Positions 22,681 to 33,700 of a DNA stretch of 64,000 nucleotides are shown one piece after another. The stretch is from contig NC_134031.1 of assembly GCF_964204645.1 (NCBI RefSeq), positions 14,684,307 through 14,748,306 on the forward strand, given 5' to 3'. The notes under the pieces are model-generated. The model searched no databases and was not told the DNA's origin. It saw only the letters and a program-made list of their open reading frames with translations. Source of the DNA: Tubulanus polymorphus. Taxonomy: Eukaryota; Nemertea; Palaeonemertea; Tubulaniformes; Tubulanidae. Numbering within the stretch: the first letter of the stretch is position 1; every line of letters begins with the position of its first letter. The translations under genes were made by a program, and so were the position numbers.

Positions 22681-22839
22681 TTTAGCCGGGTCGTAATATG
22701 CGCTAAGAAAACCATTATCTAATTGGTGCTAATATCTGAGGAATGATTGGTTAGAGCCTTGAAGAATAGACTAATACTTCCTCTATATTTGTTAATAGAT
22801 TTAAATGGTTCAGCGATACACCCTACAGATTTTCTTACA

Positions 22840-23390
22840 AAGTTAATTATCATCTACGTATATTGTTTAAGCAAAATTCGTCATTTCCTAGATACCCAAC
22901 CATGTAAAGTGGCAATTAATTCTGGATATATGCAAATTAACTTCTATCTGGATCACCTGTATTTTTTACAAAATAAACTTCAATTGGTTCAAAATAATGC
23001 TGCTAGGCTTGTAACAAAAATTAATCGTAGAGAACGGATCACCTCTGTTTAAAAAAAGTTACATTGGCTTCCCGTCTTATACCGCTCAAACTTTAAGCTG
23101 TTACTCACTACTTGGTTTGTATTTCAAAAGACAAGTTTCAAAAAAGAAAGTTGGTGAACATTCACATTAAGTTTCAGGAAACCTTTTTAAGGAACCTTTT
23201 ACCAAGACTGGATAGTCATACAGTTCCTGCTTTTAGAATAGGTTAAAAACTTTCATGTTTCCTAATGCTTTTAATTCTTAGAATACTACAGTGTTTTCTG
23301 TTGGAAGTGGAATTAGTGTTATATGTAAAGACAGTTTTTTTTAGAAAAGAGCGCTATACAAAAGCGTATATTATTCGTATTATTATCATA
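22840..23390 (+). mobile_element. CR1/L2-like non-LTR retrotransposon, 3' fragment
   Basis: The plus-strand frame up to 23052 encodes a post-RT segment ending LQNKLQLVQNNAARLVTKIN, followed out of frame by LHWLPV at 23063-23080, the usual C-terminal pairing of CR1/L2-clade ORF2 proteins. The tail GAGCGCTATACAAAAGCGTA followed by TATTATTCGTATTATTATC is the typical microsatellite-like 3' end of that group. It is 5' truncated and frameshifted, hence inactive. Confidence 0.85.
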
Positions 23391-23404
23391 TGGCGCTATC
23401 TAAT

Positions 23405-23530
23405 TTGGATTTTCACTTGAGAATTGATTTCTCTGTACTTGGAGGATTGATTTCTCTGTACTTTGAGAATTGATTTCTCTGTACTTTGACAATTGATTTT
23501 CTCTTATCAAGACAATAGATTCGAAATACT
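23405..23530. repeat. ~28-bp tandem repeat, about four copies
   Basis: The unit is GAATTGATTTCTCTGTACTT plus TGA/GGA variants, directly downstream of the LINE 3' tail. Confidence 0.8.
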
Positions 23531-23654
23531 TTAAATCTAGTTTATGAAAAGGAAGAGACGCTACAGGCTCTTCATTCGTTCCCTTCGATACTATGGGAAG
23601 CTCGACTATGGTTGTTTGATCAGCAAGAACTCTGATATGTATCCTGATCGAATA

Positions 23655-23732
23655 GCAGGGGTTCACCCGGGTTTCGAACCCAACAACTCTCATCCAGTGA
23701 GTCAAACACCCAACCCACCAAGCCGCAAAGTC
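23655..23732 (-). mobile_element. tRNA-derived SINE head (minus)
   Basis: On the minus strand, GGTGGGTTGGGTGTTTGACT resembles a Pol III A box region and GGGTTCGAAACCC a perfect B box, about 35 bp apart. It does not fold as an intact tRNA, so a SINE head is more likely than a tRNA gene. Confidence 0.55.
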
Positions 23733-23756
23733 GGGACGAAACGGCTTCTAAATCCT

Positions 23757-23865
23757 GGGCCCAGTTTCACAAAAATGTTTCACTCTTAAATCGATTTAAT
23801 TTCTTCATTAATTCAGTTTATCTTAAATCGATTTATGCCTTAATCATTTTTGTGAAACTGGGCCC
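23757..23865. mobile_element. 109-bp MITE, GGGCCCAGTTTCACAAAAAT ends
   Basis: Near-perfect terminal inverted repeats of about 20 bp (GGGCCCAGTTTCACAAAAAT and its inverse) enclose AAATCGATTTAA-type palindromes. A second, more diverged copy is at 33691-33827. It lies about 65 bp upstream of the first exon of the cyclic-nucleotide-binding gene. Confidence 0.85.
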
Positions 23866-23931
23866 TGACTCAGTTATAGTGAAATGTATTGGATTGGTTC
23901 TGGTAGATTAAGCTTGAGTTTATCTTTACAG

Positions 23932-24007
23932 CCAGAATAGACTCGGATTTTAATCCACCTCAGGATTCTTTAATCGCCGCCGATAATCCGGGAATCTCAA
24001 TTCAAAA
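23932..24007 (+). other. 5' UTR part of exon, cyclic-nucleotide-binding-domain gene
   Basis: A TTTACAG acceptor at 23925-23931 suggests a further non-coding exon upstream that I could not locate. An in-frame TAA lies shortly before the ATG at 24008, which supports that ATG as the start. Confidence 0.5.
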
Positions 24008-24745
24008 ATGATATCTCTGATAAAACAGTTGAAAGAAAGGAAACAATTCATCGAAGCGACCCTTAAGACGCGCGAAGAAGACTCACAGAGGGCGCTACAA
24101 CAGGATGGTGGGATTCCACCAGTGTTTAACAAACGCTTTTTCTCGTCAAAAGGTGCCGCTGTAGTCACACCGGAAGCGCGTAGAATAATGGCGGAGAACC
24201 GAAAGCGCATTACGTCCGATAAGGTGGCGCCACTCTCTAAGTCTGAGATGAGCGCGATGCGGTGCGTAGTTGACGGACTGCGTATGATCCACCGTGACGT
24301 CGATTACGTCAAGGATTGCGTCACTCATTGTTTAACTTATGAAAAACTTCCTCCGTTTACGTACGTGACGTGCATGCAGCACGAGACGTGCCTGTCGTGT
24401 TTCTATCTGATTTGTGGCGTCGTTGAAGTGACGTACGACGCGTCTTGCGACTCGGGTGTTTCCGTACACGAACCGAACATTATCTACACTCATTCGACCG
24501 GCGAATATCTCGGTCTGATATCGGCTAAAGAGGGCGTACCAGATCTAGCCCCTCCCTCGTCGGTCTACACGAAACAGCCCTGCGAATGTTTACGAATCGA
24601 TCGAATAAAATTCCACAAACTACTGCTGAAACGACGGGAGCAAGACTGCATCGAGAAAATGGAATTCCTCAACAGTAACAACTGTATTCTAAACGTCCTC
24701 AGCGCCGATGAGAAACAGGCGTTGTTACAGAGTTTACGCAAAATC
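24008..24745 (+). CDS. CNBD gene exon 1 (coding part, residues 1-246)
   Basis: Starts at ATG 24008 (MISLIKQLKERKQ) and ends AAA-ATC before GTAAGT at 24746. It carries the N-terminal region and the entire first CNB-like beta-roll. Two HETCLSCFYL-type Cys residues sit in the strand before the GVVEVTYD turn. GC content is clearly higher than in the flanking introns. Confidence 0.85.
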
Positions 24746-27700
24746 GTAAGTGAAAGAAAAAAATTAATCATTTCATTGTCAAATCGTTAGACCAGTCAGG
24801 CCACAGTCGAATAGGGCACTTTCTCAACCACCCATCACAGATGAATTTCGTGCAAGATTCCTAATACGATCTTCATACGATTCCTATAAGATTCCTATAC
24901 GATCCCTATAAGATTCCTAATAAAATCCCTATAAGATTCCCATAAGATTCGTAAAGGATTCCTAATAAGATACCTAATAAGGTCCCTATAAGATTCCTAA
25001 CATTATCCCTATAAGATACCTAATAAGGTCCCTATAAGATTCCTAACAATATCCCTATACAGTCCCTATAAGATTCCTATAAGATTCCTATACGATTTCT
25101 ATAAAATTCCTATACGATTCCTGACACGATCCCTTTAAGATTCCCAATAAGATCCTTATAAAATCCATATAAGATCCCTTTACCGGTAAGATTCCTATAA
25201 GATTCCTAATAAGATTCATAATAAGATTCCTGTAAGATTCCTATAAGATTCCTAATAAGATTCATAATAAGATTCCTGTAAGATCCCCATAAGATCCCTA
25301 TAAGATTCCCATACGATTTATATAAGATCCCTTTAAGATTCCTATAAGATCCCTATGAACACCCTATACGATCCCCAAGATCCCTATAAGATTCCTATGA
25401 GATTCTCATTTCTATCCATTCAACCGACAAATTCTAATTTTAGTTCTAATTTAATTCTACCTACGTAACTTACAATGAAAATAAACAACGCTGTAACCGA
25501 GTAACCGGGTTAGTCATGATCTTTAATCTTACTGAAATAGAAGAAATTCACACCGTATGTGAGAAAATGATTTCACATGTTCCTCAGTGTGTGTATCCGG
25601 CCAATCTGGAAGTTTCATAGACACCACCTTAAGTTAAATGATTCGCTAGAACAGCTGCACAGATATTGATGAATTTAAATTTCGCGTGAAAACCTACCTT
25701 TTTAACAACATTTTATTGAAATGTAACACGATGATGTGTATATTTTGCTGTAAACCGCTCTAAAACGCAGTGGAGATCGGTATAGAAATAGATGTTATCA
25801 TATATTATTAGAACCTATATTTACCTAGACTGGTCTTAAGTTGTTAGATTGGCTATAGAACTAAAATTAGTTTAGACTGGTCTAAAAAGTTGTTGTTAGA
25901 TTGAGCATAAATTGTGTGCGTTGTCTTTTCAGGAAATTCCAGCCAACAAATTAGTCGTCAAGCAAGGAGAAATATCAGAATATATTTACTTCATTATAAA
26001 TGGTATGCTATGTACAATATGTGCGCGAAACTGCGGGCGCAACAGTATGCGCTACAGTGTGTGCGGTAAACTGTAAATTCTAGTTTTTTGACGCCTTGTA
26101 AAACGTTACCATTATGAAACCTAAACAATGTTAACCATTCAGCGTCATTTTACAAACGACAGCCGTAAATCGATGTGCAAAACGTCACAGGTTTATGTGT
26201 ACACAAACAAGCTATCTGGCAAGACATTATTGATAAAGATGTAGAATGTCTTCTTGTGATTATATAATGAACCCTATTTGAACGTCCAAATATCATATTG
26301 CATTAAATAAATGTCGCATGATAAGCCGCATTGTAATAGCGGCTGTATGATTATACCAGAAGCGGCAGGCATAAATAGAAATGATAAGTACATCGGATTA
26401 TTCGGTAAGATGGCGGATTGCGCAAGTCTGAAATAAAAGTAAGAACCTGAATGGGGATGCTGGCGGAATGGCGAAGCTATCTACAATCTGTGTAGGGCTG
26501 GCGTGAATTTTATCGACGGCTACGAGCGGTCAATATAAAAATGTGTAAACATATAATTTCAATATTCAAATGTTTGAGAAAATGTGTTCGCTATTAGGGC
26601 CAGGTATGATCGCGAATAGCAATTTATAATAGCATAGCTGTCGTATACGGCTCCGCGTCCTCTGATGGCATGTGCTTCAGGTGACCATTCAATTCAATTC
26701 TTTATTGATCCTCATGTTAAACATTGTCGTGAAGTGGTCGATTCGACCAGATGGGACAGATCCGAGAGAAAGAAGCAACACGTCTGGTTACTACGAAACT
26801 TGCGAACTGATTTTATTTCACATAGATGGAGAATAAACATAAACCAGATGTCATCCACAAACCAGATGATCGGCTAAGTAACCGAACTTTCGAAATAAAC
26901 ATTACATATAAGAATCCTCATTTCAATAAAGTTACACATTTAAGAACACAACATACAAAACACTGCGTAATTCATACAGAATAACATAAACCAGCCTATT
27001 GTTATTTCAAATGACAGTGTCTACTTCAACCCGCTCAAGAGGATCGAGTGTGGAAGCCCCGGGAGGGCTTACTTAAGCCGGTCGACCTGCTACCAAATCA
27101 CCAAAATCACAATTCCCCAAATTTCTTAAAACATCAATTTCAAATTTGCAATACCACATTAACTTATCCGAAAAATTCTACATTTTATTCGCAGGCGTCA
27201 AATAATTTATTAAAATTAATTTTCTTGGTCTATTTCAGGTCGTTGTCAGAGGTATCGAAGAGTGAAAATTACCGAATTCAAGGAACAAATTTTATTTGAA
27301 TTGGACACGTTGGAAGCAGGTGCGAGATTGCATTATGGGAAACAATCTTTATACCACAATTCCGAGCTGCATGTAAATACAACGATAGGGGCACACTATG
27401 GCGACCGTTATTAGGGAAATTACATATCACTACGGTGACATATAAGCGCCATCTGGATTAGAATTTGTAAGATATTCTAATGTGCATTGAAAACGGTTCA
27501 AACGTAAGAATCTCCAAACTTGTAGTAAAATCAGGCTGTCGTGCATTCCCATGCAATCGGGGGAAAATCTCAAAGTCATATTGGCGATTTATACGCGAAA
27601 AGAGATTCTCGATTCTTTACGACAGCAAAAAATATTCCAGTATTTGCAGAACACAGAAATTAGCGACATGCGTGCCATTTTCGACATGCTTTTTTATAAA

Positions 27701-30700
27701 TAAAACTGGTGCACTAAAACTATATTGAGTATAAGTCAGTTCCTGATATTTCATAAGCTCAACTCATCCCATCTGTTAATTATTTCATTCAGGAGGGTGT
27801 TTCGCCGAAGAATGCGTTTTGAACTCAAGCCCCAGCGAGTGCAGTATAATAACCAAACAACCAACAACGCTTTATCAACTCAACAGGTATATATCTATAG
27901 AAGGGACGGCATTTACCGCGACGCATTGTAGGAAAATCTATGCACGTACTGAGACGTCCTTTTACTGATGCTTAATGCCAGTTTTCCCGTCGTCAAGTTA
28001 CATGTTTCAAACAGATTGGTGGTCCGAGGGAGTCACAATATTCGTTTTAAGCCCGGGCTAAATTCGGTTAAGAAAGATGTGTTCGCCGTCTAAAGGTTAA
28101 GTACCGTACTCTTACTTCTGTAGTGTAACGGAGCTAAGGATCAAAGGGAACCAACCCTAAAATATAGTTTTCCAGAAGGCAAAATCTCCACTAGTTTATA
28201 ATAGGTAAAAACAACAGCTATGACAGTGACGCAGTGAATCAAAATACTACAATAGGATATTTATTTCCATATGAATGATATAACCATGTCGGATCTTCGT
28301 ATTCTCTCTATAATGGACGACGCATCCATATGCCACGTAGACCGATGATTCGCGCACGCACAGGAACCTTATCTAACGAAATAGAATCACTCGCGGGCGT
28401 CCCTGGGGCACTGACGCCATTGGCCATTTTAACAAGGGAACTTCGAATCCGGATTGAGACATCAACTCACACAATCTAGGCGGGGCGATGATACATTTTG
28501 CACACAATCTCGATCTCTAATATAGCTACTTAACTAAAATTGGATTGCTCCTACTAAATCTAACCTACTAAATCTGCCATCGCCAGAAAAGTGCCATCGG
28601 CAACGAAGTAATACTAAATATAGGGTGACTCCTGGTGATGCCTACGAGTGATAAGTACAATGATATAAGTGCTAATGGCTACGAGTAATAAGTATAGTAA
28701 CATAAGTGCTAGACAGAACACTCCTCTCTGAAAAGGAGTTTAGGAGAAACGTATTTACTACAGTATGCAATGTTCAATTTCTACCAATGATTTATTCTGG
28801 TTTGTGGTCTTCATAAAGTATCGCTTTCGATCAATCGCAATTTTTGCACTGGTCGCTTTAATACACCATTTGCAGTTTTAACTGCAACGGAACGGAACAA
28901 GTCATCTCAACCTGGATAGACCTCAACGACACGTCCCATTTTCCATTCGGTCTTCTTCACGTTATCTTCAGCAACCAATACAACATCACCAACTTTCAAG
29001 TTCTGCTGAACTACAGTCCACTTCCTGAATCTATTTAGTTCGGCCAAATATTCCCGATACCATCTAGTCCAGAATGACTTTTCGAGTCTTTGGCAGTACA
29101 GCCACCTTTTACCAAGACTAGTACTTGGTAAACTCACAAACGACTTGGCGTTATCTGACCACATGGTACACGGTTTCCCTCGGCGATTAATCATACGTTC
29201 GAATGACTTAAGAAACTCATCAGCCGTCATGTCCTCTAATAGTTCCAGATGGTCAGCTCTGATGGTCATACAAGTGAATATGTAGGAATTACTGGTGTCC
29301 AGTCTTATCATACAATGGTCCGGCATAATCACATCCAACATGTGTGAATATAATAATTTAATATAATAATTTATTTTCGTAAACCGGTTACGAGGTATCC
29401 AGTGCAAGCCAACAGGCTGTACATAAAATTAAGGCGCTGGAACCTTGTGCAGAGTGCAGGGGAATGTGCAGTGATACTTATAAATAATGCTATTAATAAT
29501 CTTAATGTAAACCAATAATCGACAAGTAATCAATGCCGCTAGTAACTCTAACTCTGGAATAGTTCTTTTTTCTTTCATCGGGCTTACCCTGGTTTTAGAA
29601 CACAACAGAGCAACCTTGAACTCATCATTTGGATTTTCACTATGGATATACACACACGCAGCATATGCCTTTTCACTGGCGTCACCAAATCCGTGCAGGG
29701 TCTATTTTACATCATGTTTTGTCTCCATGAGTACATATCGGTCAAGTCTTAGATCATCAAGGTTTTTCACATCAGCTTTCCACTGACACCACTCCTCATG
29801 TAGTTCGACAGGTAACGAATCATCCCATCCACAGACGATAGTCCACGATCGCTGGAATAACATTTTTCGCAGTGATCAAAAACGGTGAGAGTCATATTGT
29901 TCATAGCATACCATTGGGTCATAAATCCGATGTAGTTGTTTTAGAACGCTATGACGAGTTTCAATCAGTAAATCTTCCATCTTATCACAAAAGGAGAACA
30001 TCAACTGGTCATCGCTCGGTATAAACATGGTACCTAGTGGCTTTAAACCAGATTCAACATCGGACAACATTTTGACGTGTTGAGTCGCGAGGTCTTCTTT
30101 CTTCAATTGACCGAGAGCTTCAGGTTTATTAGAACTAAACTTCTTCCACGGGAATCCACCGGATTCCAGAACTTCCTTTAACTGTAAGGCTAAGTCGGAA
30201 GCTTCCGAGATTTCATCTTCACCAGATAGGACATCATCGACATAAGTATTGCTTAATATTTCCTCACAGGATTTTGGGTATTGTGACTGTAAATTCTCAG
30301 CATGTTGTCGCACGACCATGATGCTACTGAACGAAATCTTAACAACATGCCACATAGGTTTGGTTGCAACTGGACCGGGAAGCAGTGTTGCATTTATAGA
30401 AACACCTGGGCCTTTTGCAGAGCCATCAAACACGGGCCGCACCTTCGTAGTGTAACCGGCTGGTTGTTGTATCGGCAGGCTGGCTGGGGAACTAGCATTT
30501 ACACCAGCGGTACAGGATTCCATCGTTCAGGAACAACAAGGCAGTTAAACCTTATAGGTGCAATCTTTATTGCATCCCGGAATGAGAATGATTATCATAA
30601 CTTTACATTGTCTTTATATACAGAATCATGAGTTTGATGTGAGAACAAGGTGTCAGACAAGTTGTAGACATCAGGACTCAGAAACTAACACCTAGTGACA

Positions 30701-33700
30701 TATTTTGAGAGACATTAATTAATTATTGATTAGCACTGACTAGAGCTAATTACTATGAATATATGAACATATTGAGTAATGTCACATGTTGATTACGATT
30801 AAAGCACATATTAATACTATATTCATAAGTTATTTACATTATTAATATTATTATTATTGTTAAGCATTTCCATGTAGTAAGAGATATGAAATATTATGAA
30901 CCATTCGATATGAAATTGTAGATATATAAAACACGTTCCCAAATGTTTTGATACTTTCTCAGTTTGTATCATAAATATTGCCAATTTCTGGTCCTTAAGT
31001 CCTAAAAAATGATAAATTTACAGCGTAAAATCGTACAAACGTGTCAATTATACTTCTAAACGCTTTATTTGCGCAACAGTTTATGAATTGAGCGTGGGCC
31101 ATAGAGCGCTATAACCGCCTCTGATCTCGACTTTCAATTATAATTACGTAAGCTATTCATGAACAAAATGCGGCCGGCGCACAATAGAAACTTCGCTCTA
31201 TGTATTATTTCATGATTATAGAATATGCAACTTATATCAGAAAGACAGTAGTAGCTTTATTTGGTCTGAGTACGGGATGGTGCAGCAGATACCAGACTGT
31301 TCTCATTAAAAATAGAAATAAATTCTCGCAAGCACGAATTCATTTTTATTTCTTACTCAAATTTTCAACCTTTAATCTGAAACAAGACTTATCTAATTAC
31401 TCTAATAATTCCATATATATGAATAACATATAAATGAATATCATTTAAATGAAAGCCATGTATATGAATATTATATATAACATATTAATGAAAAGCAAAG
31501 TGCTTTCTCTCAGGGACCTATCATCACCAGTTTTCTTCAGAATATAATTCTACCTGAATATCAATTTACTATAAAAATAATTAATGGACGGGAGATTTGA
31601 TATTTCAAGAATAGCTTGTTTTTGTAAGGGCATCACCGTATTTATCCTCCAGTGTCTCCAGAATGTCTTCGTAACTGGGATCTTTTAGAGCGGCAATAAT
31701 TTTCCGAGCATTACCAGTTAAAAGTATCAAGGTGAAATGTGCTTTTTCTGCCTCGGTGTAACCCGGTTTCTGGAATTCAGACTCGATCAGGTTCTTCCAC
31801 AGGTCGAACAAATGAACATCCCCACTATATTTTGGGAATTCTTTTCTCTTTTTCTCATTGTAATGGTGCTGAGTAATTTACTCAATGCATCTTCACTCAA
31901 GACACTGTTACCAGAACCACTACCATCAAGTGGCCGTCAGAGTTAAATAGGTGTAATTATAGGACATTTCATCGTCTAATTCCTTCTTCACTTTATCTAG
32001 AGACATCTACGCGAGCTTCGTTCTCTGGACAAACATCAATATCTGATTGCACTTGCTGTAGAGCAGTAAACGCCTCCTCTAACATCTTATGGAAATTCTT
32101 CACTATGGCGAGTTTCACTTGATCATCATCATTGGCTGCTTCACAATTCTGGTAATACGCTTCAGTTGCATTGTCATACTTGGTGAATCGAATACGGCAC
32201 ACTTTATGCTGGGTGACTCCTGGTAATGCCTACGAGTGATAAGTATAATAATATAAGTGCTATACAGAACATGTAGTAATACGATAGTAATTCACTGACC
32301 GACTTAGGATACACTACGAAGTATCCTAACAGTACATGACACTGATTATTTTGTGCCTCAGTTGTGAATTGCGGGTGTTTAAAACATTTCTAAGACACTC
32401 ATTCACGTAATCTTTGGATCAAAATGAATGATTGGAGTTAGCGATATGTTCTGACAGTATTGCCGGCCCCTACGTGGGCTCTCATAATGGTTCTTGGAAG
32501 GGGACAGGCCCATTGCGCAGTTTTTCAGAATGGTTCCATACCACAGGCAGAGGCCCATTGCACAGTTTTTTCAGAATGGTTCGCATACCACAGATAGGTT
32601 GTACTGGCGGATAGGGAGGCCCTAACGCAGCCTCTCGGCTCTGGGGGCTGCGGATACGTGCATTGGTGGTACGTTTTTTAGGAGAGCGTTCCACGGTTTT
32701 TGGGGATGGGTTAACAAATAATGTAGTTAACTTTGTACGGGGAGGGGTCTAAGAAAAATGTGCGTACTATCCTGACAGGGGCTCTCTTAAGAAAATGTAT
32801 GTATAAACGAGAGATATAAAAAGATAATGTCAAACAATAATACAAAATACATGCAGAATCCTAAGATCATCGTCTCGGCATTTTTCAATTAATGGTAGTC
32901 CCACAAAGCATTATATCACGTAATTCATTGGTTGATTGTAGGGGCTTTTTTAAATGAACGTACGGGTGGTGTGGTCAATATAGCAAGTACAAAGATCGAA
33001 CAAAATGGAAATGGCTGGGGCAGAATTTGCTGGTTATGTTTCGGGTAGGGGTAGGGGAGGTGTGGGGTTGGTTCCAAGAACTCCTGAACATTTGGAGCAT
33101 TTGGATTCATCTCCCGGCCAATTAAAATGAATGTATTTCGTAAGCAAAAAATATCAGGATTCGGGATTTATGCGCCGAGGAGGTGTGCTCAAGACCTACA
33201 CATCCGAGCACTCAACGACAAAGCCGTCCATTGGACGGGTATTCAGCTACTCTATACTATGGGAGGAAATGTTGCTTGAATTCTAATTGGGAAGGTCATT
33301 CGGGATTTATTAGGCTGACATTTAATGAGCCGCGCATAATTTTCCAACCCATCGAGGATGGGTATTTTCACTAGTAAATAATATAATCATTTAACTCCCA
33401 TTGGAAATAACCATTTTTCAAGTTGTTTTATCGAGGTTTTTCGAAGCCTCATTTTGTTTTACAACCGCTAGGAAGCAAAATTTCACAAGCAATTTCACAA
33501 TGACGACTGAACCCGACCTTAATTTCAACGATTCGGTCAAATTATTACTAGTTTTTAATGGCGAATTCAACAATAAGACATGATTATAATAATAAGAGTT
33601 GTGATATTTGTCTCCGGTGTTTGAAAAGATTTTAAAAACGAATTTTATGCTAACTGGTATGAGATACTCGAACCAGTGCAAGTGCAGCCCCAGGGCCCAG

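Larger units (their letters stand above)
28626..32271 (-). mobile_element. Decayed BEL/Pao LTR retrotransposon (antisense in CNBD intron 4)
   Basis: Terminal repeats: TGACTCCTGG...ACAGAACA at 28626-28720 and at 32214-32271 (the right copy is about 37 bp shorter), with TG/CA ends. On the minus strand a purine-rich CAGAGAGGAG sits immediately before the left (3') LTR, as expected of a polypurine tract. From right to left lie gag remnants (32202-31605), a ~1-kb AT-rich segment with no retroelement similarity (31600-30530), RT, RNase H and integrase remnants. Internal stops, frameshifts and deletions make it inactive. It is a plausible cause of this intron's 6-kb size. Confidence 0.85.

Noticed and set aside
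23655-23732. Functional tRNA gene
   Set aside because: Good B box but no closed acceptor stem or anticodon arm by eye; same for 35229, 42378, 62745 and 63535. They fit decayed SINE heads better.
28907-32202. Host gene with integrase and reverse-transcriptase domains
   Set aside because: Flanking terminal repeats, the order gag-RT-RNaseH-integrase, and multiple stops and frameshifts show a dead BEL/Pao element.
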